A DNA stretch of 49,045 bases from Bacteroidaceae bacterium (GCA_017961145.1 JAGCXU010000023.1:1-49045); one strand, 5' to 3'; counted from the stretch's first letter, positions 1 through 8,323 are shown. Made by a program: numbers and translations. The notes: generated by a model not told the origin, from the letters alone.

Positions 1-3000
1 TGGCGGAATCGCTCTTCATAAGGTATCTCGAACATCGTCGCCTCATCAGAGAGATGCAAGATTGTATCGCGAACAATGCCGTTCTCGCCTGTCAGAATGC
101 AATAGATCCAAGTATTGGGAAGGGTTGTGCCGACTTGGAAACGGGCTGGCTTCTCTGCCGACATCACTTCGTTTGGTGTGTAGAGCCAAAGGTCGTGCTT
201 GCCAATGAGACGTTTGTCGGTGATGGAGAAGATGGTGAACGACGTCTTGAATGATGCCGTATCGCCCTTTACCTCTGCCTTTGCGACGAGGTCGTACTTG
301 CCAGATGGCAGGTCTCGAAGCACATCGGGAATGGTGTCTTTACCTGCTGGAACGAAGAAGTTCTTCACTTCCTTGCCATCTTGTGTGAGCATGCAAAGCA
401 CGTTGCCCTCAACCGTTTTGTAGTTGCTCGAATAGAGGTCGAAGCGCCACGGCTTGAGCGACTCGCGGTTCTGTTGCTCTGGCACATTGCCGTTCATGCG
501 AAGTGGTGTGCTACAAAGCGGAACACGAAGGCTGCCTTGCTGTGTCTCACCTTCAAGACTGAGCACATCAACTGAGAGACAGAGTGTCTGTCCCCATCGC
601 AACTGCTCTTCTGTGAGCTCTTTCGAGACGGGAACAGTGATGCTGAACTTGCCTTCCTCGTCTGTATAGAGCGTGTCGATGCTGTGCTGCTCGCTTGGAG
701 CAAAGCGCTTGTACCACCAACTTTGCTGCCACTGATAAGAGCCTGTGACACGGGCATTTGCTACGGGCCATTGACTATAAGTCAGAGCCTTGCCTGTCAA
801 AGTGATGCTATCAACTGGAAGCGTGACAGTCGGAGCCTCGTCCATCTTGACTTCGAAGGTGGGACGACGATACTCTTCGACTCGGAAGCTGTGCCAATTA
901 TTGCCAATACGAAGGCTATAATGACCTGGCAAACCTGTCTTGGGCAACTGCAAACTGTCTTGCAAAGAGCCGAACTCGTCGGTCTTCAAGGTGTGGTTCA
1001 AGACCTCCTGACCATTGGCATCCAAAAGCGTGAGGGCAAACTCGGCACCTGCCTCGGCCTGCGGTGCCTGGTCGTGACTCCGGGTGTAAGCGATGCCGCC
1101 TACATAAACGGTCTGTCCCGGACGGTAGATGCTGCGGTCGGTATAAATATTGAGATGGTGTGCGAGCTTATCGTCGTAGTCCTGCGAATAATGCCAACCC
1201 AAGCCTTCTTTATCGTGAGCATTGTCCTCACCCCTCGAAAGCTCGACATAAATGTAGTTTCTCTTCCCATCGTAAGCTATCTCTGCGATGCCTCGGTCAT
1301 CAGTCGTCTTTTCGCCTAACTTGACGTATTCCTGCCTCTCCTTTTGGTAGAAGCCGACCTTGACACCTTGTTGCGGTTCGCCACTCATTGCGTCAGTCAC
1401 CATCACTCGCTCCTTTCCGTTTGGCAAAGCAACGGACATAAAGGTGAGAGCCGAGACATTGAACTGGTAAACCTGAGGTTCATGCTCGTCCAACTTCTCC
1501 TGTGTCGTGCCGTCGAGGACAAAGGCATAGCATCCGAAACTTGGTGAGTGCCAACGCAAAGTGTCGTCCTTTGTCTCGAGAGCCTCCACGCCTTCCATCG
1601 TAATGGGCAAGGTCTCGACGAGTGTACCAGCACGTTTCACTTGCTCAGCCTTCGTGCCGTCCTTTTCTTCGCCACTGAACTCAAAGTCCTTTGGCAAGCG
1701 ATAGACTGCGAGGCCTCCCGACTCCATATTCTTGATTTGGAGCGGGATGTCGTAGTCCTTGCCAGGATAATACATCTGACGGAACTTGGCAGAGAGGCTT
1801 GGACGCCGCAACTCAGCGATTCTGTTCCGTAGTTCGTTGGCTTGCCGACTTCTGGGATAGCGCTTCAAAGCCGCTTCCAAGAGGTCTTGTTGCTCCTGAT
1901 TTGTCTTGCCGGGCAAACTGGCAAGCAGCATATAGACATCGGCACAAGCATCCAAATCGGCATACTCGTCACGAAGCCTCAACAGAAGTGCTTCCTTATC
2001 CTGCGCGCCTTTTTCTTCCAGAGAATCTATCCTGAGCAGCAACGTCGCCTCTCTCAGTCCGTGCCTACGATACACATCGATGATGTCCTCGTAACGGGGA
2101 ACGCGATGATTCCACCTTTCCTGTTCCGTGAGGTCGCTCAGACAAGTCTGCCAGACGAGATTGAGCAGGTCGTTCCCAAAGACGGCATCGTTCTTGCCCT
2201 GCTCTGTCAGAGGTTTCGTTTCAGCAAGTTTGACGGCATGCAGCGCCTCAACATCCTGCAAAGCCTGACTGTAGAGTTGGGCTGCATAACGGCGATATTC
2301 CTCGCGCGACCACTCTTGAATGCTGTCGGGATGGCTCTTCGTCTTGCTGTCAAAGCGCTGTGAACGCCAAGCATTTCCGATGAGGAGATGTGCCATTGCA
2401 GCCCGATAAATGGCCTGAGCTGTCGGGTTTTTCTCTCTCAGCATCTCAGCCTGAAGTGCTCGCCAATCGTGGTAGAAACTATCGGGAGTGATGTCTTCCC
2501 GTTTCTGATTCTCAGCGAGAACAGAAGCCAACCTCTGAGCTGCCGTCTTAGAAGAAGTGCTCCGTTGCTTGTCAAGTTGCAGGACGCCTTGCCAAACAGC
2601 CCTTTGCAGGTCGCCCTGCTCGTTGTCATCGGCATATTCCCAGTACATCGCGCCTCGCAAGCCTTGCTCCTTGATGTAAGCACATTTCATGGCAATCGAG
2701 CGCGGACTCTCAAAACCGATGACCAGCTCGAGGTTCTCGTCAGCCAGGAACGATGCCTTCGATGCGTTGCTCCACACCTCTTTCTCAGAGTGCTTGTCGC
2801 GGTCACGATACTTCATATAGACACCGCTCTTGCCCCTTCCATAGAAAGGCATACCCAGCACAATCTTCTCGTTGGGCACACCAGCCTTGCGATGAGCTTC
2901 CACAGCCTCAGAAGCACAGAGCCAGCCCACCAGTTTCGAGCGGAAAAGCGCTGAGTGATGCTTGGGAGCGCTGCCCATGTCGTAGGCCATGACGTTGACC

Positions 3001-3563
3001 ACATCGAGGTACTGCTGGCAACTCTTGAAGTCGATGTACTGTGCACTGCCCACACTCGCAAGGGTGAGCCAGAGCTTGCTTCCCAACGCTTCTCGAAGGT
3101 CGCGCATCAACAGGGTGAAGTTCTCCGTATCGTTTGGCGAAGCGCTGATACCGGCACTCTTCTGAGTGGGATATTCCCAGTCGATGTCGATGCCGTCCAA
3201 GCCCAACTCATTGCAGACACGACGACAATCTTTGGCAAAGGCTTTGCGATTGGTTTCGCTTGCCGCCATCTCGCTGAAACGACCACTGCCCCACCCTCCG
3301 ATGCTCAGCATGACACGCAGTTTGGGCTGTTGCTTCTTCAGGCTGACAATGTCGCGGAGCCGCTGTTCGTTGTCGATACGGACTCCATTGAACTCCTCAT
3401 TCACATGTCCGAAAGCATAGTTGATGTGCGTCATGACCGTCGGATCGGGCATAACCCTCGACCACGATGTCACATACGCCACCACAACGGGTTCGGCCTT
3501 CTTGGCAAAAACGCCAACCCAGCCACACAAAACAGCAAACAGAACAACAAACTTCCTCATCAT
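1..3563 (-). CDS. GH18 glycosidase fused to alpha-2-macroglobulin-like protein (C-terminus beyond window)
   Basis: One open frame of 1187 codons runs from an ATG at 3563 off the left edge, so the C-terminus is missing. Residues 1-20 look like a signal peptide ending in GVFA. Residues about 25-325 are a GH18 TIM barrel: the SIGGWG strand, the catalytic DGIDIDWE at 123-130 (acid E130), and a late barrel MYWEY with W308. After a joint near residue 325-335 the protein continues as the helical N-terminal part of Bacteroidetes alpha-2-macroglobulins (ITPDSFYHDW, TAQAIYRAAMAHLL) and then an MG2-type domain starting at DRSIYRPGQ (809-817). I followed the frame through the joint codon by codon and saw no stop. 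GH18 enzymes cleave chitin or the chitobiose core of N-glycans, and alpha-2-macroglobulins trap proteases. The thioester region would lie outside the window. It may be read through from pepD, 63 bp upstream. The domain calls are firm; the joint function is inference. Confidence 0.88.
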   Translation of the reverse strand, partial: MMRKFVVLFAVLCGWVGVFAKKAEPVVVAYVTSWSRVMPDPTVMTHINYAFGHVNEEFNGVRIDNEQRLRDIVSLKKQQPKLRVMLSIGGWGSGRFSEMAASETNRKAFAKDCRRVCNELGLDGIDIDWEYPTQKSAGISASPNDTENFTLLMRDLREALGSKLWLTLASVGSAQYIDFKSCQQYLDVVNVMAYDMGSAPKHHSALFRSKLVGWLCASEAVEAHRKAGVPNEKIVLGMPFYGRGKSGVYMKYRDRDKHSEKEVWSNASKASFLADENLELVIGFESPRSIAMKCAYIKEQGLRGAMYWEYADDNEQGDLQRAVWQGVLQLDKQRSTSSKTAAQRLASVLAENQKREDITPDSFYHDWRALQAEMLREKNPTAQAIYRAAMAHLLIGNAWRSQRFDSKTKSHPDSIQEWSREEYRRYAAQLYSQALQDVEALHAVKLAETKPLTEQGKNDAVFGNDLLNLVWQTCLSDLTEQERWNHRVPRYEDIIDVYRRHGLREATLLLRIDSLEEKGAQDKEALLLRLRDEYADLDACADVYMLLASLPGKTNQEQQDLLEAALKRYPRSRQANELRNRIAELRRPSLSAKFRQMYYPGKDYDIPLQIKNMESGGLAVYRLPKDFEFSGEEKDGTKAEQVKRAGTLVETLPITMEGVEALETKDDTLRWHSPSFGCYAFVLDGTTQEKLDEHEPQVYQFNVSALTFMSVALPNGKERVMVTDAMSGEPQQGVKVGFYQKERQEYVKLGEKTTDDRGIAEIAYDGKRNYIYVELSRGEDNAHDKEGLGWHYSQDYDDKLAHHLNIYTDRSIYRPGQTVYVGGIAYTRSHDQAPQAEAGAEFALTLLDANGQEVLNHTLKTDEFGSLQDSLQLPKTGLPGHYSLRIGNNWHSFRVEEYRRPTFEVKMDEAPTVTLPVDSITLTGKALTYSQWPVANARVTGSYQWQQSWWYKRFAPSEQHSIDTLYTDEEGKFSITVPVSKELTEEQLRWGQTLCLSVDVLSLEGETQQGSLRVPLCSTPLRMNGNVPEQQNRESLKPWRFDLYSSNYKTVEGNVLCMLTQDGKEVKNFFVPAGKDTIPDVLRDLPSGKYDLVAKAEVKGDTASFKTSFTIFSITDKRLIGKHDLWLYTPNEVMSAEKPARFQVGTTLPNTWIYCILTGENGIVRDTILHLSDEATMFEIPYEERFR

Positions 3564-3568
3564 AACAT

Positions 3569-3626
3569 GAAGCTTTAAGTCAACTATGAAGCTTTAGCTC
3601 GACGTAAGTCAACTATGAACTATGAA
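3569..3626 (-). repeat. Dispersed intergenic repeat, copy 1
   Basis: This stretch fills the gap between pepD and the GH18 fusion gene. Read on the minus strand it contains GTTCATA twice, then GTTGACTTACGTCGAGCTAA, then AAGCTTCATAGTTGACT. The same run occurs on the plus strand at 8247-8306, just after gdhA. Both copies lie directly downstream of a stop codon and in the same orientation relative to the upstream gene. Confidence 0.8.
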
Positions 3627-5078
3627 CTAAATCTCCTCCAGCAGCGCTTTCAGGAACGGCCAGAACTTCGCAACCGACGAGATGGAGCAGCGCTCATCGG
3701 GAGTATGGGGGCTGCGCAGGGTTGGGCCGAAACTGACGAGGTCCATGTTGGGATAGACACCACCGATGATGCTGCACTCCAAACCAGCGTGGCAGACCTC
3801 CACCCTGGCTTCCTCGTCAAAAAGGTTGCGATACACCTCCACCATCTTCGCCACGATGGGGCTGTCGAAGTTGGGCTGCCAAGCACCATATTTGCCGCCG
3901 TACTCCACCTTCATGCCAGCCATCGAGAAGCAGCTCTCCTGCATCTCCATGATGTACTCCATCATCGTCTCGTTGCTCGAACGAGCCAGGATGAGCAAGT
4001 TTGCCTCGCCACCACCGATGTTCACGATGCCGAGGTTGCTGCTCGTCTCCACTACCGACGGAATGCTGGGGATGTGTCGTAGAACGCCGTCGTGACAAGC
4101 CATCAAAGCGTCCACCAGATTGTCCTGAATCTCTTCGGGCACACGACCAGCTGGCAACTCCAACTCTTCCACCGTCAGGGTGATGTCTTCTTCCACACCG
4201 CGGAACTCGTCTGTGAAGACCTGCTGACAGTACTGAGCCAAGTCGCAGAGGTCATCGAGGTTCTCTTTGGGAATGGAGAGCACCACAGCTGCCGTGCGGG
4301 GAATGGCGTTGCGCATGTTGCCGCCTTGCCAAGAGCAGAGACGCGCCTCGTCGTCGATGGTGGCCTGACGCACAAAGCGAGCCATCAGTTTGTTGGCATT
4401 GCCGCGACCTTCGTTGATTTCCAAGCCGCTATGACCGCCTCGCAACCCTTTCAGCAAGACCTTCACAGCGATGTCGCCCTCTTCCAGCTCCACCTCCTTG
4501 TATTGCATCGTAGCGCTGATGTTCACGCCACCAGCCGAACCGATGACGAACTCGCCCATCGTCTCGTTGTCGATGTTCAGGAGGATGTCACCCTTCAACG
4601 TGTCGGCCGAGAGGTGTTCCACGCCATACATGCAGGTCTCCTCGTCGGCTGTGATGAGGGCTTCCAGCGGACCATGCTTGATGTCCGTGCTCTCCATGAC
4701 AGCCATGATGGCAGCCACCCCCATGCCGTCGTCGCTGCCCAGCGTGGTGCCTTTCGCCTTCACCCAGTCGCCATCAATGTAGGTCTCGATGGGATCAGTC
4801 TCGAAGTTGTGAGCGCTTTCGTCCACCTTTTGCGGCACCATATCCATGTGAGCCTGCAGGACAGCGCACTTGGCATTCTCGCGGCCCGGCGTGGCAGGTT
4901 TGCGCATCACGATGTTTCCGGCATTGTCCTTGAAAGCGTCGATGCCATGCTGCTTAGCCCAGTCGAGCAGGAACTGCTGAATATTCTCGAGGTGTCCGCT
5001 TGGTCGCGGAACCTGCGTCAAGAGGTAAAAGTTCTTCCAGATAATCTGAGGATCGAGGTCTTTGATAAGCTTTTCCAT
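3627..5078 (-). CDS. pepD: Aminoacyl-histidine dipeptidase PepD (M20 family)
   Basis: The 483-residue product matches the usual size of PepD, a cytosolic zinc dipeptidase that cleaves Xaa-His and related dipeptides. Visible M20 signatures are QAHMDM (H77, D79), GSDDGMG (bridging Asp at 116 or 117) and the DEET block (E146/E147). The lid domain carries GLRGGHSG, as is usual for the family, and there is no signal peptide. The ATG at 5078 is the first in frame and follows a promoter-like TAATTTTG on the minus strand at 5122-5129. The stop is followed by a 58-bp dispersed repeat and then the GH18-macroglobulin fusion on the same strand, so the two may share a transcript. Identification is secure; the exact peptide preference cannot be read from sequence. 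Confidence 0.95.
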   Translation of the reverse strand: MEKLIKDLDPQIIWKNFYLLTQVPRPSGHLENIQQFLLDWAKQHGIDAFKDNAGNIVMRKPATPGRENAKCAVLQAHMDMVPQKVDESAHNFETDPIETYIDGDWVKAKGTTLGSDDGMGVAAIMAVMESTDIKHGPLEALITADEETCMYGVEHLSADTLKGDILLNIDNETMGEFVIGSAGGVNISATMQYKEVELEEGDIAVKVLLKGLRGGHSGLEINEGRGNANKLMARFVRQATIDDEARLCSWQGGNMRNAIPRTAAVVLSIPKENLDDLCDLAQYCQQVFTDEFRGVEEDITLTVEELELPAGRVPEEIQDNLVDALMACHDGVLRHIPSIPSVVETSSNLGIVNIGGGEANLLILARSSNETMMEYIMEMQESCFSMAGMKVEYGGKYGAWQPNFDSPIVAKMVEVYRNLFDEEARVEVCHAGLECSIIGGVYPNMDLVSFGPTLRSPHTPDERCSISSVAKFWPFLKALLEEI

Positions 5079-5121
5079 AGTCTATGTTTTAATGTTAATG
5101 ATGTTCTGCGCTTTTGCATAG

Positions 5122-5155
5122 CAAAATTACAAAAAAACTATGAACTACGGAGCAA
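5122..5155 (-). promoter_or_regulatory. Candidate pepD promoter
   Basis: On the minus strand TAATTTTG (5122-5129) matches the Bacteroidetes -7 element TAnnTTTG and lies 43 bases before the pepD ATG. A TTG at 5153-5155 sits 23 bases further upstream, slightly wide of the usual 19-21. Confidence 0.6.
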
Positions 5156-5240
5156 GAATTATGAATTATTAAAAGCTTTTCTCATAACTTAACACAACAA
5201 GCGCAAAATCATGGCTGTTTGGAGGGGGCCAAGTTCAAGT

Positions 5241-5306
5241 GTGACGATTGCGATTGTCGCGTTTGACGTTGGCCGACATCACGTTTGACGTATCGCATCG
5301 ACGCGT
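5241..5306. repeat. 22-bp dyad repeat array (3 units)
   Basis: There are three consecutive units of exactly 22 bp at 5241, 5263 and 5285, starting GTGACG, TTGACG and TTGACG and ending CGCGT, CACGT and CGCGT. The unit centres are rich in GC dinucleotides (TTGCGA, TTGGCC). The architecture is the same as at 34143, 39023 and 48721. Confidence 0.8.
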
Positions 5307-5435
5307 GTGTCATCCGGATTCATCACTGCACGGACAGTTTCTTATGCTCGCAGTACAGTCTTTTGGTGGAAATTGGTGGTTATTGGCAGAAAAGCGGGGG
5401 CAAAAACTTGCATAAGATTTGCCACGAATACGGCA

Positions 5436-5466
5436 TTGATTTTTGCTTTAAATTTTCGTAACTTTA
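5436..5466 (+). promoter_or_regulatory. Orphan promoter-like motif
   Basis: TTG (5436-5438), exactly 20 bases, then TAACTTTA (5459-5466), one base off the TAnnTTTG consensus. No gene follows closely; a 13-residue ATG frame at 5499-5540 has no clear ribosome binding site. It could serve a small RNA or be chance. Confidence 0.35.
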
Positions 5467-5721
5467 CACCCGAAACAGATAAACCATCAGGCACACTCAT
5501 GCTTAAGAAAACACGCAACGCATTGAATAACAAACGATAAAACCTGCTAAAAATGCCTCGAAATGCATGCAAAAACCTCTTTGACTGATGCATTTTCCTG
5601 TATTTTGTGCATTTTACCTCGACGTAAAAAATCACTCTCAATGCCAGATTTTGAAGGGAACAAACGCAAAATGGCCAGTCTTGTTACTGAAAACAGCAAG
5701 AGATAATTGGATTTTTCACGT

Positions 5722-5765
5722 GTTAAGATTGCAAACATGGCACGTTAAAATCGCAAACGACACAC
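5722..5765. repeat. 22-bp dyad repeat array (2 units)
   Basis: There are two units of 22 bp at 5722 and 5744, starting GTTAAG and GTTAAA, each with a central GCAAAC and ending GGCAC or ACACAC. The flanks CACGT and GCTTAA look like decayed neighbouring units. Confidence 0.7.
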
Positions 5766-5833
5766 GCTTAATTTGAACATTAACCTAGAACCATTAACTA
5801 ATCGAAGGAATTATCACTCGAAAATACCAACGC

Positions 5834-5943
5834 AAATTTGGTATTTCGCTCGCTTATTCGTACCTTGACTGTGGTCGAGCTACAGTTTTCGCTCGGAAAT
5901 GCTCAAATAGATTTGGTATTTTGCTCGCTTATTCGTACCTTTG
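5834..5943 (+). repeat. Direct duplication of a promoter block
   Basis: A run of about 33 bp occurs twice about 75 bp apart. Both copies share TTTGGTATTT, then GCTCGCTTATTCGTACCTT. The first copy (5834-5867) ends TACCTTGA, the second (5905-5943) ends TACCTTTG. Only the second keeps a perfect -7 element. Confidence 0.8.
5912..5943 (+). promoter_or_regulatory. comF promoter
   Basis: TTTG (5912-5915), 20 bases, TACCTTTG (5936-5943): a complete Bacteroidetes -33/-7 promoter 58 bases before the comF ATG. Confidence 0.8.
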
Positions 5944-6001
5944 CAAGCAGGAAAGGGGTTGGAGACGCCCTTTACATTATTAATTAAATATCACGCGTGC
6001 G

Positions 6002-6712
6002 ATGAGTCTGTTGAGGGATGTGAGGGAACTGCTCCTGCCAAGGCTCTGCCCTGTCTGTGGGCGTCTGCTGACGGGCTGCGAGGATGTGCTCTGCGCCTTT
6101 TGCGCTATCGGGCTGCCACGCTACCGAATACGTAACACTAACCTCGACGACAACGCTTGGGACAACATCCTGCTGCGGTCGGTGTGGGACAGGGTGAATG
6201 TGCGAAGGGGCACGACGATGCTTGCCTACAGCCACGATTCGCCTTTCCACAGACTCATCATCGCCCTCAAGTTCCGAGGCAAGCGCGAACTGGCGGTCAA
6301 GCTGGGCAGATGGGCTGCTATGGAGGCGCAGAGACTGGACTTCTGGCAGGATGTCGATGCCTTGGTTCCCGTCCCACTGACACGTTGGCGCCAGTTCCGA
6401 CGTGGCTACAACCAGGCTGAGATGCTGGCTCGAGGCATGTCGGAGGTGACAGGACTGCCCGTCGTGAACCTGCTGAGGCGCACTAAGAACCGCAAGCCTC
6501 AGTCGCGAATGAAGGGAGAGGCGCGCATCAGGAATGCTGAGGGTATCTACGAGGCTGATGTGCCCGCAGAGTGGCGCGGCAAAAGACTGGTCTTGGTGGA
6601 CGATGTGATGACGACGGGCTCTACGCTGGCCAACTGCGCTCTCGCCCTGCAAAATGTCGATAGCAGTGCAGAAATATGCATCTTTCCGTTGGCTTATGCA
6701 GGAAAAATATAA
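6002..6712 (+). CDS. ComF family phosphoribosyltransferase-like protein
   Basis: The 236-residue product has the two parts of ComF/GntX proteins. An N-terminal zinc-ribbon-like Cys set (C16, C19, C31, C34, in CPVCGR and CAFC) is followed by a type I phosphoribosyltransferase fold with the PRPP loop LVLVDDVMTTGST near residues 200-212. FRRGYNQAEMLARG is the conserved middle block of the family. ComF is needed for DNA uptake in some bacteria; in Bacteroidetes its role is largely inferred and may concern nucleotide salvage or DNA import. The ATG at 6002 lies 58 bases after a strong promoter. The gene stands alone, with gdhA following from its own promoter. Confidence 0.9.
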   Translation: MSLLRDVRELLLPRLCPVCGRLLTGCEDVLCAFCAIGLPRYRIRNTNLDDNAWDNILLRSVWDRVNVRRGTTMLAYSHDSPFHRLIIALKFRGKRELAVKLGRWAAMEAQRLDFWQDVDALVPVPLTRWRQFRRGYNQAEMLARGMSEVTGLPVVNLLRRTKNRKPQSRMKGEARIRNAEGIYEADVPAEWRGKRLVLVDDVMTTGSTLANCALALQNVDSSAEICIFPLAYAGKI

Positions 6713-6750
6713 CGTTTTGTACGCTTTTCTTATTTTTTTCTATCAAAAAG

Positions 6751-6781
6751 TTGCAAGATTTGAGATTTTGGTGTAATTTTG
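6751..6781 (+). promoter_or_regulatory. gdhA promoter
   Basis: TTG (6751-6753), 20 bases, TAATTTTG (6774-6781): a full match to the Bacteroidetes consensus, 49 bases before the gdhA ATG. Confidence 0.85.
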
Positions 6782-6830
6782 CAACCGGATAACGAAAATA
6801 ACCATTAACGTTTAACTTTTATATTCATTT

Positions 6831-8171
6831 ATGGACGCAAAAAAAGTCTTGGAAGATCTGAAAAGACGCTTCCCCAATGAACCTGAGTATCATCAGGCTG
6901 TAGAAGAGGTGTTGGGCACTATCGAAGAAGAGTACAACAAGCACCCCGAGTTCGAGAAAGTGAACTTGATTGAACGCCTCTGCATTCCCGATCGTGTATA
7001 CCAGTTCCGCGTGACCTGGATGGACGATAAGGGCCAGATTCAGACCAATATGGGTTACCGTATTCAACATAACAACGCCATTGGCCCGTACAAGGGCGGC
7101 ATCCGTTTCCACAGCAGCGTGAATCTGGGCATCCTGAAGTTCCTCGCTTTCGAGCAGACTTTCAAGAACTCGCTGACCACTCTGCCTATGGGTGGTGGCA
7201 AGGGCGGTTCCGACTTCAGCCCTCGCGGTAAGAGCAGCGCTGAGGTGATGCGTTTCTGTCAGGCTTTCATGCTGGAGCTGACGCGCCACATCGGTCCTGA
7301 CACGGACGTTCCTGCTGGCGACATCGGCGTTGGCGGTCGTGAGGTTGGCTACATGTTCGGCATGTATAAGAAGTTGACTCGCGAGTACAGTGGTGTGCTG
7401 ACCGGCAAGGGCCTCGAGTTCGGCGGTTCGCTGATTCGTCCTGAAGCAACCGGTTACGGTACTGTTTATTTCCTCCGTGCCATGCTGAAGACGAAGGGCG
7501 ACACCATCGAGGGCAAGAAGGTGCTCATCTCCGGTGCCGGCAATGTGGCTCAGTATGCTGCCGAGAAAGTGCTGCAGCTTGGTGGTAAGGTGATGACGAT
7601 GAGCGACTCGGACGGTTACATCTACGATCCAGACGGCATCGACCGCGCTAAGCTCGACTACATCATGGAGCTGAAGCAGGTTTATCGTGGCCGCATCAAG
7701 GAATATGTCGATAAGTATCCGACAGCAAAATACGTGGGCGACGGTGCTAAGCCTTGGTTCGAAAAGGCCGACATCGCTCTGCCTTGTGCCACTCAGAACG
7801 AGTTGAACGAGGAGCAGGCAAAGGCTCTGGTTGCCAATGGTTGCATCGCAGTGGCCGAAGGTGCCAACATGCCCTCGACTCCAGGTGCTATCCGCGTCTT
7901 CCAGGAAGCTAAGATTCTCTACTCTCCCGGTAAGGCCTCGAATGCTGGTGGTGTGAGCGTATCAGGTCTCGAGATGAGCCAGAACTCAGAGCGTCTGAGT
8001 TGGAGTGCCGAAGAGGTGGACGCCAAGTTGCTATGGATCATGGAGAACATCCACGAGAACTGCGTGAAGTACGGCACTCAGCCCGATGGCTATGTCAACT
8101 ATGTGAAGGGCGCTAACGTGGCCGGCTTCATGAAGGTTGCCAAAGCTATGATGGCGCAAGGCATCGTCTGA
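6831..8171 (+). CDS. gdhA: NADP-type glutamate dehydrogenase
   Basis: The 446-residue product is a hexameric-class glutamate dehydrogenase, which aminates 2-oxoglutarate to glutamate with ammonia in the cytosol. Family signatures include YKGGIRFH, the catalytic-lysine block PMGGGKGG, the DIGVGGREVGYM segment and the Rossmann motif ISGAGNVAQYAAEK. Length and block order match the NADP-dependent anabolic form, though the cofactor is inferred from family. The ATG at 6831 follows a consensus promoter. The last 12 residues (435-446, KVAKAMMAQGIV) are encoded a second time immediately after the stop, with different codons. Confidence 0.96.
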   Translation: MDAKKVLEDLKRRFPNEPEYHQAVEEVLGTIEEEYNKHPEFEKVNLIERLCIPDRVYQFRVTWMDDKGQIQTNMGYRIQHNNAIGPYKGGIRFHSSVNLGILKFLAFEQTFKNSLTTLPMGGGKGGSDFSPRGKSSAEVMRFCQAFMLELTRHIGPDTDVPAGDIGVGGREVGYMFGMYKKLTREYSGVLTGKGLEFGGSLIRPEATGYGTVYFLRAMLKTKGDTIEGKKVLISGAGNVAQYAAEKVLQLGGKVMTMSDSDGYIYDPDGIDRAKLDYIMELKQVYRGRIKEYVDKYPTAKYVGDGAKPWFEKADIALPCATQNELNEEQAKALVANGCIAVAEGANMPSTPGAIRVFQEAKILYSPGKASNAGGVSVSGLEMSQNSERLSWSAEEVDAKLLWIMENIHENCVKYGTQPDGYVNYVKGANVAGFMKVAKAMMAQGIV

Positions 8172-8231
8172 TTTGGCAAGCTCGACGAAGTCAAGGTTGC
8201 CAAAGCAATGATGGCACAAGGGATAGTTTAG
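8172..8231 (+). pseudogene. Vestigial second gdhA 3' end
   Basis: Directly after the gdhA TGA, in the same frame, 19 codons and a TAG follow. The last 12 of them encode KVAKAMMAQGIV again. The codons differ at synonymous third positions (GCT/GCA, GCG/GCA, GGC/GGG, ATC/ATA, GTC/GTT) and in the stop (TGA/TAG), so this is not a simple recent tandem copy. The preceding seven codons (FGKLDEV) do not match gdhA. Confidence 0.75.
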
Positions 8232-8306
8232 AGTTTAGAGTTTAGAGTTCATAGTGCATAGTTGACTTACGTCGAGCTAAAGCTTCATAGTGCATAGTTG
8301 ACTCTT
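8226..8306 (+). repeat. Heptamer repeats plus dispersed repeat, copy 2
   Basis: Three copies of GTTTAGA (8226-8246) run into GTTCATA, GTGCATA and then GTTGACTTACGTCGAGCTAA, followed by a second TAGTGCATAGTTGACT. From 8247 the sequence matches the minus-strand repeat at 3569-3626 almost base for base. Confidence 0.8.
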
Positions 8307-8323
8307 AACAATCTATAAAAATG

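Larger units (their letters stand above)
5079..6001. other. Long non-coding spacer between pepD and comF
   Basis: This 923-bp stretch between divergent genes holds no convincing protein gene. The open frames in it show no family resemblance, signal peptide or usable ribosome binding site. It contains AT-rich ATGAATTATTA-type low complexity at 5140-5175, two arrays of 22-bp dyad repeats (5241-5306 and 5722-5765), a promoter-like motif at 5436-5466 and a duplicated promoter block at 5834-5943. A small RNA or a very short peptide gene cannot be excluded. Confidence 0.6.

Noticed and set aside
684..3578. Several plus-strand open frames of 180-210 codons (684-1319, 2388-2954, 2955-3578)
   Set aside because: They are antisense shadows of the GH18-macroglobulin frame, which has clear domain motifs and runs off the edge. 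The plus frames show no family features.
4092..5192. 366-codon plus-strand frame opposite pepD
   Set aside because: It is an antisense shadow of pepD with no domain resemblance and His- and Val-rich composition typical of reverse frames.
5307..5641. Open frames on both strands in the pepD-comF spacer (77 and 99 codons)
   Set aside because: They have no recognisable domain, no ribosome binding site, and composition like non-coding DNA.
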